Part shown: positions 35,150-45,880 of the stretch, one piece after another | Position numbering within the stretch: the first letter of the stretch is position 1 | Layout: each line of letters opens with the position of its first letter | From: Oryzias latipes | Taxonomy: Eukaryota > Chordata > Actinopteri > Beloniformes > Adrianichthyidae | Assembly: GCF_002234675.1 (NCBI RefSeq) | Contig: NC_019865.2 | Location: 2,232,958-2,296,957 of the forward strand | DNA: 64,000 nucleotides | Reading direction: 5' to 3' | Notes under the pieces: generated by a model | The model's database searches: none | Told to the model about the DNA's origin: nothing | Seen by the model: only the letters and a program-made list of their open reading frames with translations | Made by a program: the position numbers and the translations under genes

Positions 35150-35330
35150 GTTATTTTATTAGATATCTAGTAGGAAATAAAACATTAGAGACATTTTTAG
35201 ATTATTAGAAAATAAAAAATGAGAGACATTTTTAGATTAGTAGGAAATAAAAGTTTAGAGACATTTTTAGATTACCAGTAGGAAACAAGAAATTAGAGAT
35301 ATTTATAGAATATTAGGACATAAACATGAA
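35150..35330 (+). repeat. 35-bp tandem array carrying poly(A) signals
   Basis: Four to five copies of a unit like 'taggaaataaaacattagag' plus 'acatttttagatta' start nine bases after the coiled-coil gene's stop codon. AATAAA recurs at 35176-35181, 35211-35216 and 35246-35251, exactly 35 bp apart; the next copy has mutated to AACAAG. The first signal lies 35 bases after the stop. Confidence 0.85.
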
Positions 35331-35887
35331 GGAATGTACAGGGTGCACTCAGCCTCTAAGTTTTGTTCTTAATTCCAAACAGAAGGAATTCCTAAAATGT
35401 TTTTATCATAAAGTTAGAAAAATGCCTTTTTGTTCATTGAAATCTTTTTCATTTCTTTTATTTATTTTTTATGCCAAACACGTTATTAGTCAAACAGTGT
35501 TTATCCATTTAGGACTTTAAACCAGATCCTCTTCCAGGGAAGTGGAACCTTCAACCCAACCTTCTTTAACTAAAATTGCCGTCACTATGGTAACCGGCAA
35601 ACACACTGAAGGTTCTTGTTGAATGGAAGTCACAGCAGTCGTTCCCGCTCTAATGCTCTTTGGATTAGCGCTGTGGCTTCACTGGAAGAGGATCCAGTTA
35701 GCACGGGTTCTCTCCGGGCGCTCCGGCTTCCCCAGATCCAAAAAGAATTGAAGAGTTTGAGAAAATGTGATTGTCAGCATAGCCAGGACAGTAAAGCAAG
35801 GCATTAAGCGCTGGCTGCTTTATCGCTGCACCACCACACACCTCTGTTGGAATGAGTCAATAGCCTAATACAACATTTGTAAAGTGA

Positions 35888-36180
35888 TTTGATTTGATCT
35901 GAAATGGTTTATTTCAAGCAATCAATAAGAATAATACACAAAAACAATACAATCATCAGTTATACATTCATCCAATGACGAATCAAACTTAGGATCATTG
36001 GACATATTAATAAATATTACTACTAAGGGAGTGGAAGGAAGCAAATGTATATAATCCCACCCCAGTTTTACCATTTTATTACATGATTTATGTTTATCTG
36101 GTTCATAAATTTGATCAGACAGAATTAAGAATCCTGAAGTATCAATGAAGCACATGACAAAGATGAATTACTTAATTATT
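35888..36180 (-). repeat. LINE-like 3' tail, - orientation (copy 2)
   Basis: This is the inverted, diverged partner of 29881-30185, with the same 'aaataaaccatttca' end and ATCAA tail. The two face inward around the coiled-coil gene. Sequence beyond it (36190-36450) contains two diverged copies of an 'agaaatc...gcaaaattatgttac' block about 120-140 bp apart, possibly more of the same element. Confidence 0.65.
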
Positions 36181-36725
36181 ATGTAAAAAATAACTATTTT
36201 AGAAATCAACATGGAAAATGCAGATCAGTTATCCAAAATATATGCAGATTATGTTACTTATAGAAGTCATGTATATGATTAATAAAATAACACTATAGCA
36301 GTAAAATAGACATAACACTGTTTCAGAAATCTTCATAGCAAAAATTGATCAAGTATCAAAAGTTAAAATATGTGCAAAATTATGTTACATTAGAAAAAAA
36401 TCATGAATCAATTTTTGGAGCAAGTGAAGTAATATCATTAGAAATCAATCAATGTAACCATTTTTAATAATTCATTACGCTTTTCAATGTTTGATTTTTA
36501 AATAGGAATCAGGTTTTTTTTGTTATAACAACATGTTGGTTCAGTCATTGAGGACAAAAAATGTTTTATTGTCAGCTACAAAGATAGCTTGCTTTGATAT
36601 TTTTTATATATTATCAAAAAGAAAAAAGAAAGATCCGGAACTCACACTTCCTGCTCGAGAAAAAGTCAAAGTGCTGCTGTTTTAACCACCAGACTACAGC
36701 AAACATAACAGCATTTAAATGGAAA

Positions 36726-36972
36726 ATCGCGTATACTTATATAGCGCTTTTCTATCAACAAGGCCCAAAGCGCTTTACAGTCACAGACCCATTCACTCAC
36801 TGGTGGCGGCTCCGCTGCCAAACACAGGCGCCCGCCTACCACCAGAGGCAAGGTGGGGTTCAGTGTCTTGCCCAAGGACGCATCGACCCCTGGGCGTGCA
36901 AGGCGGGTATTGAACCTGCAATCTTACGATCATGGGTCGACCGCCCTACCGTTGAAACACGGCCGCCCCCTA
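36726..36972 (-). mobile_element. tRNA-derived SINE
   Basis: Read on the - strand, the head carries a tRNA-like A box ('caacggtagggcgg') and a B box GGTTCAATACC. The body follows ('gggcaagacactgaacccca'), then a tail 'gtaaagcgctttgggcctt' ending in 'gcgctatataagtatacgc'. The same family occurs at 50516-50715, and its tail at 56940-57091. Confidence 0.75.
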
Positions 36973-37329
36973 TGTCTCCCATATGTGACGCAGCAAAACA
37001 GCGTTTTGGATGCACAGCTTTGAACGCATTTATGCTGCTTTTTACGCCCATCCTGACGATGTCAATTATGTGCTACTTTTAAGAAGTGCATCACCTCTGG
37101 CTTGCCATAGACTGCAATTGCATTTACTTGCGGGGTACAGATGAGAAAGCACTGCAACCAGGCCATTGCAGACTAAAGAGAGCACGATGTCATCACGTCT
37201 GCGCAGACTGTGCATTCATGTCACATTTGTACTCCATCCATTAATATTTATCTTACAAAGGATGTGCTATAGTTTTATTTAGGATATTTATTTTTTATCT
37301 TAGTTTCAAATGTTATATTGTTTGTATAT

Positions 37330-37600
37330 GTTGTAATTGCACAACATATCGCAAATTTATCGTTATCGCGAGATCAAGCTGTGCAACATGCATATCGCAA
37401 AAGACGGCGAAAATTGGAACAAACGTCTACCTTAAAAAAATCTCATGGCAGCTTGAAGTATTTAACGAATCAAAACCATTTATGCATTTGACTAGATGGA
37501 CGCCTTCATGTTGTTGACCAATCAGATGGAGCTCTTTTATGTTAGATACTAGCCTCCTATGCAGACGAGGGTCATCTGGAGTGTAATTTTTAAACTGTTT
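37330..37600. repeat. Dispersed repeat, copy 2 (inverted relative to 13905-14290)
   Basis: It contains 'atggcagcttgaag', 'ttgaccaatcagatggagct' and 'gagggtcatctgga', each alignable with the inverted copy in the hdac7 intron. A 'tatcgttatcgcgagatcaa' segment precedes it. Confidence 0.5.
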
Positions 37601-37614
37601 CAGTGAAATGGAAA

Positions 37615-38489
37615 AGATGTTTTTGGTTGTATGGGAAAACGACTCTTTGGTTTGGGCGATTTTCACAAAATTGCACACACTCACTGCCAGCCCCAGTCTA
37701 CAAACACCACAGAAGTGTTGTTGACCTTTGACCTTGGGAAAAGGCCGCCATCTTGCATTTTGAAAAAAAAAGCACTTTTTAGTACCAGATCCTAACCATA
37801 ACTCGTCCACCTGATTTTTATCGATCGTCTCGAAACTTCTTGGGCATCAATGGCAAGCTACTGTGGACATAATGTTGGAATTAAAAGTTGTAGATTTTAA
37901 AAGGGCGTGCGGATGGCAAATTCGCAACTGTTGCGATCAAAGCTAGCTTGCACATTTATTATCATAATGTCATAAAAATGAAATATGCGCTTCCCTGGCC
38001 CACGGTGAACAAAACAATGTAACATACGACAAGACCAATAGAGGAACAAAAAACTGTCGCAAAAAAAGTGCTGACTCTGCAAAAACATTCGGAATTTTTT
38101 TTTTTTTTTACATCGGCAATTAAATCAAAATAACCTTGTCAGGGATATTCAAACGAAGTATTGAAATCATTACGAGGTGGCGACATGACCTACTGTTTGG
38201 CGGTCATTTTTTTTGGCGGTCGTGTTTTCATGGAAAAATTAACTTCTTTTTGGGCGATTTTCACGAAATTTCACACACATGCTGCTAACGTAAGTCTACA
38301 ACCGCCTCTGAAGCTTCATCGACCTTTGTCTTCGGGAAAAGGCGGCAATCTTGAATTTTTCAAAAAAATCACCTTTATTACCGGATACAAATGTAAACTT
38401 GTCTTTGGGATTTTTATCAATCGGCTCAAAACAACAGGGGCATCAATGGCAAGCTACTGTGGACAAAATGTTGGAATTAGAAGTTGTCA
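37615..38489 (+). repeat. Pair of diverged ~280-bp direct repeats
   Basis: Copy A spans about 37615-37898 and copy B about 38216-38489. Shared landmarks in order are 'tgggcgattttcac', 'gacctttg', 'ggaaaaggc', 'catcaatggcaagctactgt' and 'aatgttggaatta'. Both are non-coding and belong to a dispersed repeat of a type often seen in fish. Confidence 0.7.
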
Positions 38490-38748
38490 GGTGAAACTGA
38501 ACATAATGAAAAACACTGGATACGGACATATAAGGCATGTGGACAAGGTTAGCAATAGATCTTTGTTGCTAAGGACACTCAAAAGTGTACTCTTTCCGAT
38601 TAATCTGAAACTGAGGCCGATCTGTTCGTTATCGCCAGGCAACCAAAACATAAAACAGTTGCTATGGAGATGAAATCAACAGAAAAGCTGCCTTTTTGAA
38701 AAAAGTGGATTTTCTATCAACTTATGACCTGTAGCTCTTTCCAACGGA

Positions 38749-39036
38749 GCAATATGTTTTTCTGAGTGAATTCATGATGCTAATTGCTTAGCTATCTTTT
38801 TTATCCCTATTAGCATAACTAGCATAGTTAGCATAATCTTAAGCAATGTGTTTTTCTGAGTCAGTTTAAAATGCTGATTGCGATGATAGCACTTTTATAC
38901 ACATTAGCATAACTGACATAGTTAGCATAATAAGCATCTGAAGCAATGTGTTTTTCTGAATCATTCAATAATGCTGATCGCAATGCTAGCCTTTTTAGCA
39001 ACATTAGCAAAATTAGCATTGTTTGCATGACTAGCC
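38749..39036 (+). repeat. Three tandem ~95-bp repeats rich in 'ttagcata'
   Basis: Units start at 38749, 38843 and 38943, each with 'gcaatgtgtttttctga' or a near match, followed by 'aatgctgatcgc' and several 'attagcata' words. Confidence 0.8.
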
Positions 39037-39149
39037 TCCAGTAACGGTGTGCGGTGAAGGCGGCGGTGGTGCGTAGAGGTGGGCAGCGATGGCGTGGCTG
39101 TGGTGCGTAGAAGTGGGCGACGGGGGCGATTTGCACCTACGGACCATAC

Positions 39150-39167
39150 AAAGCCGCTTGCGGCTTT
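39150..39167. repeat. Perfect hairpin at the end of a G-rich repeat
   Basis: The sequence aaagccgc-tt-gcggcttt forms an 8-bp stem with a 2-base loop. It ends a G-rich block (39045-39150) with an imperfectly repeated 'gtggtgcgtagaagtgggc' unit. It may be the terminus of the dispersed repeat that fills 37.6-39.2 kb. Confidence 0.55.
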
Positions 39168-39996
39168 AATTTTTATTTTGTTTGTTAATTTTTTAAATGT
39201 TCCTAATGCTTCAGCCAAAAACAAGAATCAATCAGGGAAAAAAGGAAGTGTTTTATGGAAATACATACCAAAAATGTGTGAATCACCTTCTTTATCACAT
39301 ATAACCTAACAGGGTTGTTGAAAACAAAACTAATTTGACACTTCAAGTAACCAGTACATTACAGAAAAAAAGAACCATTTTATCCAAAATTAGTACAATG
39401 TGAAAAGTATTCATTCATTTACAGCACAAAAAGCATAAATTTACACTTTCAGAATTGAAAAAATCAACAATAAGAACAGCCTACCAAAAAATAATAGAGG
39501 GTAAAAAAGTCTTATTTCCAAGTGAAGAGCATGCGTTAAAAGTCAAAGAGTAAACTGAACAAGAAAGTGTCCTAAAACAACAAAAAACACAGAAAAATCT
39601 CTTTGATACAAACTTTTTAGGTATTTTAAAAGTTTTTTTTCATATATTTTGTGCATATCTGGAATTCATAATAACAGCAGCAGTGATATAAAGGCTGTAC
39701 AGAATGACTCACATTAGTGTTCTCAACATTTAAACAAGTTTCAAAAGAATAAAGCTGAAACTAAGCAAACGTCAATGGAAAATGGATTAGCAAATAACAT
39801 TAAAAACAAGAGACGGTTCATTGGCTGCAGAAAAAAATATTTCTGTTAAAGTCAAACAATCAGCCACTTGTATTCAGGACCTAAAGCTTCCAGAGAAATT
39901 GCACAAATAATAACTCCACAAATCGCAATTTGTGATTAAAACAGTAAACATGTGTACTATGAGCAAATTTTAAGCTTTTCTCATATTTAAAAATAC
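39168..39996. other. AT-rich spacer before the membrane-protein gene
   Basis: Nothing recognised: no repeat terminus, exon or clear regulatory cluster. Part of it could be extended 3'UTR of the - strand gene if the signal at 39997 is not used. Confidence 0.4.
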
Positions 39997-40002
39997 TTTA
40001 TT
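39997..40002 (-). terminator. Candidate poly(A) signal of the membrane-protein gene
   Basis: AATAAA on the - strand, about 100 bp after the stop codon at 40099-40101. Confidence 0.45.
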
Positions 40003-40098
40003 TTCCATTTGAAGCACTTCTGCTTTTTTTTTTTGGGATAATCGTTTTCTTGTCTCTTCTTTTCAGGAACTGAGCTCTTTATAGTTTGATCTAAGAAT

Positions 40099-42871
40099 TC
40101 AGGAAAAGCCGAAAATGCCAAATAGATGCATCTGTATGAATTTACAAATAGCCACAAAACCCAAAGTGGTGTATGTTAGATAAAACCACAAGCAGATTAA
40201 CCTGATGATCAAACCAAATGAAATCCCTATACATATGTGATGCCATATGGTCTTCAATAAAGTCTTATTGACTAGTAGACAGTCCACCACAGGCATGGAT
40301 AATGCAGATGCAGCAGCTGCACAGAGGCTCATAAAGACACCCAGCAGTCGGCTGTGGGGAAAGGAGAAGAAAAATGCTCCTCCAGCTGCCCCAACAATCT
40401 CTCCTAACTTCCCTAGAGCAACTCTTTCTCCGCCTCCAAACGTCTGCGTTACAGCCTCAGCCGCAGCTAGCGACACCCCAGCTGCTCCTGCCACCCCCGT
40501 CAGAGCTCCAATGGTGGGTCCAGGGCCCGTGACGTGCCGCACCGAATCAATGACCATGAGAACTGCGCCGCCCAGAGCTGCGGAGCTGGCACCGATTTTA
40601 ACCGCTCCTCCTTTCTGCCATAAAACGTATGCTAATTTCCCAACATGAACCATCAGCAGTTGAAGGGTTAAAACCCAAATGAAAAGCCACGGGATCAAAG
40701 CACCGTTGGAGTTTGACCGCTCAGCGATTGGCTTTGACTGCAGGTTAAATCCACCTGTCACAATCAACATCAGCGACAAAGACAAGTAAGCCACTTTTGA
40801 GTCCGAGAGTTTTGACAAATAATATGAAATACTCAAAGCTAAGATCAGAGACAGAAATAAAGTCACATATGTTTGAAAGATCATAAAGACGATGAACACG
40901 ACTACTGAACTTGTAAAAGGTAGTAAAAATTTCGGCATTAATAGATGGCTTTTTTTGAAAAGAACATTTAAATAAAAAAGGCCAAATCCGACACGAAAAC
41001 CATCAAATATAGAAGTGAGAGTGAAGTCTATGGATACAAAAACCTCCGACGCAAAGCCCAGCATGTATCCAGTTGTAGTGACCCCCATGAGACACACGGG
41101 TCCAGCCAAAGTCGGGGCTTTTTCCACCGCTGTTTTACTGTATCTTTTTATGACCAAGCCATACATTGATGATCCAACATAGTAGCCTACAGCCAATGAG
41201 AAACATGACGTCCAAACACGGAAGTCCCCCATAAACAGTGACATAAAAATGTTGTTCACATGACTGTGGCTGGTTCTCTGAGAGGAAAGTTCTCTGGGCT
41301 TCTCCAGAATGTCTATTGGGTTTGCAACATAGTTCTCCGGGTTGTCCATGACGGATGTGTTGGTCACCAGAAGCTCCAGAGATGCGAGTAAGACCACAGC
41401 AGTTCTCCCCAGGAGGAGGCCTCCTGCCGCTGCTGAAACCAGCCCAACAAAGAAGGTGGAAACAAGGAACGGCCCATCTGAAAAGGACAAAAGAAAACTC
41501 TCAGGGAAGTGTGTGTTTGTGTGAGTCAACGTGCACAGAAACATCTTCTTGACTCACAGCAACGGAAGCAAGTGGGCAGATGGAGACGTCTGCCAAACAC
41601 AGAGGTATCAGTAGCTTCACTGGCCACTTTATTAGGCACACCTGTCCAACGGCTCTTAATGCAAATTTCTAATCAGACGACCACATGGCAGCAACTCAAT
41701 GCATTTAGACGTGTAAACGTGGTTCAGACGAGCTGCAGCAGTTCACACAAACATTAAAATTGGGGAAAGAGGGGGATTTTTAACGTGGCATGGCTGTTGG
41801 TTGTTGGTGTATTTCAGAAACTCTGGAGATTTCTGGTTCTGGGTCAACGAGAGGGGTTGCACGTTGGCGGCTCTGGCAGCAAGCACCGCCTTCAAGCGTC
41901 TTAAAGCTCGATTCATCGCAGAATTTCTAATAAAGTGGCCGGGGAATGAAAATGTTCATTTATTTAATTTAATCTGTGCCGACACATTCAGTATAAATGA
42001 TGACAGAGGTTTATTTAAAGACACCCACATTTATAAATGTTTCTCTTGTAGAGTTGTTTTCAATTACAAAGTTAAAGACTAAAAATGCAACTGAAATAAA
42101 GTCTTCTGCCAAGACAAAGTGAAAGAAGCTGAAACAGACGTCAAGGTGACAAATGCGCCACATCAAAACAATGAGACTATGGTTCGGGTGAAAACTGGAT
42201 TCTGATCGGCTGCTGGGTGTGCATTAAAAAGTGAAAATCCATAGTGAAAACGAACAAAAGAGATCCGTCATATAGCATAAATGTTTTTATATCACTGCGC
42301 CAGCTTCTTTAGAACAAACTTTAGCTTCATCCTCTGGACAAAAACAAGCAGTTAGACGTGAACTCTCTCTCTCTGAACTGATGCTTAATTTAACCCATCG
42401 TGACGACCAGCGTAAATGTCGCTTGTCCTTAAGACCATGAGTTCTGCTCATCGTACCCCCCCGGGTGAACTTTTTTATCAGCTCAGTTTCTGAGCGCGCC
42501 ACAACCCGTAACAAATAGTCCACTTTTTGTAAAAAACGTGATCTAAACAAAAAAAAAACAAGACTAAAGTACTAACTGATTGAATACTTATGCCTTTTGT
42601 AAGCGACCATATAAGCTGGATAATGGCCTGAACGCACTTCGCGTTGGACGGTTGACGTGCTTTAATTTCTGATAAAGCACACTTAAGGCCGTAATCCCTT
42701 ACTTGGAAAGATGTTGTTGTTTTAGTTTCCCGTTCCACTGACATTCTAATCGACATAAATATTACTTTTAAAGTTTTGGACTGCTATCAAGTCATTGTTT
42801 TGCACTGAAGCTAAACCACATTTACATCCAAATTCAAAGAGCAGAAACTTACCAGCATCAGGCTGACTCAT
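40099..42871 (-). CDS. Polytopic membrane protein, two exons (unrecognised)
   Basis: I cannot name the family. Exon 1 (42871-42853) encodes only MSQPDA plus one base and ends at a perfect donor, GTAAGT. Exon 2 (41477-40099) follows a good acceptor. The join completes a GAT codon, giving MSQPDADGPFLVS and a 465-residue protein. There are about 10-12 hydrophobic segments, beginning with FLVSTFFVGLVSAAAGGLLL and including SSVVVFIVFMIFQTYVTLFL and LIPWLFIWVLTLQLLMVHVG. A hydrophilic loop follows the first segment (about residues 45-80). A Gly/Ala-rich pair of helices (AALGGAVLMVIDS, GALTGVAGAAGVSLAAAEAV) lies near residues 315-365. No transporter signature or ATP-binding motif is seen. A channel or transporter-like role would be a guess. 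The frame upstream of the acceptor is also open, which makes exon 2 look longer than it is. Confidence 0.75.
41619..41946. mobile_element. MITE with 'ggccactttatta' inverted ends
   Basis: The left end, cactggccactttattaggc, and the inverse of the right end, ccccggccactttattag, match. This is a very common non-autonomous element in fish. It sits in the single intron (41478-42852) of the membrane-protein gene. The rest of that intron is unremarkable. Confidence 0.8.
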
Positions 42872-42911
42872 GGTGTAGTTGATGGTTGGAGAGAGACTTT
42901 TTAAGATAGTG

Positions 42912-42918
42912 TTTTATA
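42912..42918 (-). promoter_or_regulatory. TATA box of the membrane-protein gene
   Basis: TATAAAA on the - strand, 41 bp before the ATG. A start site 25-30 bp downstream would leave a leader of only about 10-20 nt. It is a perfect consensus in the right place, but the leader would be unusually short. Confidence 0.5.
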
Positions 42919-43349
42919 CTAACTTGACAAAGGTAGTACTGATTCCTAAATGCTCAGCTTGTGAAATGAAAAAAAAACCCCACAAAATACTAGACATATA
43001 GCATTCCACAGATGAAAACAAGGCGGTTCAGTTTGGGTGACGGTTAAACAAGTCTGTCTCTCAGACCCAATCCCCACTAGGCTTTTTTAAAGACATCTTT
43101 CCCCTAATGAATGAATCCAAATTAACTATAATTAACACCTCTATAGAAACAGGACAAGTGCCACGGTCTTGAAAATATGCATAAACGTCTTCTGAAACAG
43201 CCCAGTTTAGATCCTGGCAATGTGGCCAACATTCACAGTTAGACTTTAAACATTCATCTTTGGACAGCTCCATTGCCAGGCTAGCTGGTAATAAGAGAAT
43301 ATTTAACTTACTGCTCTCTTCTGTCCTCTATTGTCCTTTTCTTATTTTC

Positions 43350-43855
43350 TTCTTTATTCTTGATCATTTATTTATCACTAAGTTCTCCATGCCTCTGTTT
43401 GGTGCATGTGTTGTCCCTCTTTCCCACTCCTCTCCGGGGGAGTTATTCCAGATTCCAGTCGGCTCGTCTGTGCTTCTGTTCTTGACCGTGGACCTCGCCT
43501 CCGGCTCATCTGGCGCCCCCAGCCGTCCCCCAACTCCCTCTGGCTGAAGCCCATCTGTAACACCATTCAAACATGTCGTTGTAGAGTTAGATAAGCTAAT
43601 TCTCTCTAAGAGTTCTGGTACATCGTCTGTCTGTCCTGGGGGAGGATCCCTCCTTCATGTGGACACCCCTGAGGTTTCTTTTGTTTTTTCTCCTGGAATC
43701 TGTTTTTCCTTGCCGAGAAGGACGGTCTAAAGGAAGGGAGGCCCAGTTCAGTTTAGCAATCAGTTATTGTGTTTTATAACTAATTGTGTGTTTTGTACAA
43801 TGAGTGGAGCCCCCAATATTACAACACTGTTGTAAATAAAACTGAATTGAAAAGA
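43350..43855 (+). repeat. Dispersed repeat with retroposon-like tail
   Basis: A pyrimidine-rich body includes a 'tctgtttttccttgccgaga' segment and ends 'gtaaataaaactgaattgaa', the form of tail left by fish non-LTR retroelements. It is probably truncated at the 5' end. Confidence 0.5.
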
Positions 43856-45468
43856 CAAAACCTTAAAGAAATAAACACCTGAACTGATCATGAGACGCTG
43901 TTGAGATCAACCTTCAGCTTGAACAGAAGTTTTTCAAAAAGAGGATTTTGCAGAAGATCTCAGAACTTCACTGTGGTTCTCAGAAAAGCGGTTCTGCAGA
44001 TGTGCAGACAGGTGGCAGAAGAAAGCAGCTGGCTTGGTTTCAGCTCTTCAGCATTCTTCACACAGAGATTCTTCAAAGCCATATTATACGTTCAGGACTT
44101 CTTTGCCAACATTTAAACAAATACTGTTTCACTTTTCATATTTACAGTACAAATAGAAAAGGTGCACCTTGGAATGAGGAAAGAGGAACAGGAACCGTCT
44201 AATGAAGAATGAAAGACAGGAAGATGGAGGAGAAAGAAAGTAGTTTTAGATGAATGACAGATCATTTAGTTTGATTTGCAGCTTTTGTCATGCCATAAAC
44301 TTTTGGCAAAAAGTGTTAAATCTGCAGATTATTTTTCCACAGCTGCAACTGAACAAAAAAAAGTATCAAAAAGGATAATAGAGTTTAAAGTTTCGTAATG
44401 CTAATAGTAATAAAAAGTTAATTGAATTTTTGCAGACGGTTGTAATTTGTGTTTGATAAAAGAAAACTAAATTCTCGTTGCTGCTTTAGAAGTTTATGTG
44501 GTTCTGCAGGAGGGTTTACTGCAGATGAGAACCAGTTCAGCAAGAACTCAGCTTTTGTTAGATCAACCTGAGTCACGGACAACCTGTGAGACAATGAAAC
44601 AAACCCCAAAAAAAGTCTTAGCTCATCTCGAAAGCGGATGGTCTAATTTTAGAAACAGGGCTGCTCGCAGTTTTTCATGCGCAGGGAACAGAATGTCTGC
44701 AGCGCAGAAGGAATGTTGGTGATCCAGAACCGTGATCCGGTTCTGGTCTGATGATGGGAAAAACCTGAAGGAACGTACAGTAAAAAGACTACATTACAGA
44801 GGGAAAGAGAAAACCAACCAAAACTCACCCGTCAGCAAAGATTTTTTACTTCTAGCTTCCAGACACGCCACTTTTAACATGTAAAAAGTTTAGTGGTTCT
44901 TCAGTTTGATTATAAAAGTGTAAGAAAAGAATATTGAAAAAAACGTAATATCAAGAGCAGAATATTGAATAATGCTGCATTTTTCATGTCATCCTCAACT
45001 TTTCTTAGTATTTTACTTTTACCAACATAAACAATGAAAAATTATGCAAAAGAAATGTAAAAATTAGTGACAGTTTTGTGTATTTACGGTTGTTTTCTAT
45101 CATTTCATCTTCGTTAGAATCTCTGAATCTGCACAACTTGAAAAGAACATAAGCATGTTTTAATGTATCAAAATTCGAAGTGATGTTTTATGCAGGTTTG
45201 GGAACATTTTTAAACCATAGCCACATCTTAAACTTGAACTTGAGACACACCGCTCCACTGCTGAGGTAAGGCTAGACACTTCTCTGCATGAAGCGACCGC
45301 CTCGGGTAACGTCTGACAGACTGGCGTCTCGTTTGCCTGAAGCTTAACCTGAGTTGCATAAGTTCGTATTTGAACCTAAATCTGCCTTTTTTTTCTGCAG
45401 CTTCAATGTAAAAGTATACGTTTCTTTTATTATATATATTCATGTAAAAAACTGCTGCTGTGTTGAAG
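43856..45468. other. Spacer, nothing recognised
   Basis: Open frames are short and lack composition or motifs of known proteins. The sequence is AT-rich with no paired termini that I could find. Confidence 0.4.
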
Positions 45469-45880
45469 TGTCAGAAGTCACCAGCGGGAACCATCTCAAG
45501 AGTTCTAACCACACTACATCTCCCAGCAACCCCAGCATGCACTTCCTGGATGCCACACACCTGACTCTAATTCACCCAATCAGTCTCAGCATGCTTAAAC
45601 ACTGCAGTGAGCCTCACCCAGTGTAAAGTATTGTATGTGCCGATTTGCCTTCACCCACTGAGCGATATGTTTATTTCTGATCTTCTGTCTTCTGAATCCG
45701 TTTCTGACTCCGCCTGCCCCCGACTCTTGCCTGTATCCTGATTACTCTAGTTGTTTCTCTGATGTTCTCGTGCTCGTTATCGACCCCTGGCTGCCTGGCC
45801 CTGATTTAGCTTTGTGGACTTTTAGCTGAGCTAATAAACCGGCTGCAACTGGACCAACCTGTCTGCCCATTCTTGTGACA
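45469..45880 (+). mobile_element. Probable solo LTR
   Basis: The block starts TGTCAGAA and ends CTTGTGACA, the TG...CA form of an LTR, with AATAAA near 45834 and a GC-richer, cytosine-rich body unlike its flanks. Both sides show a 'ttga' word, but no clean 5-bp target duplication. No gag or pol sequence adjoins it, hence solo. Confidence 0.55.

Noticed and set aside
41478-41544. Upstream extension of the membrane-protein exon
   Set aside because: The extra codons lie beyond a good splice acceptor, lack an ATG in a sensible context, and are replaced by a better first exon at 42871-42853 that joins in phase.
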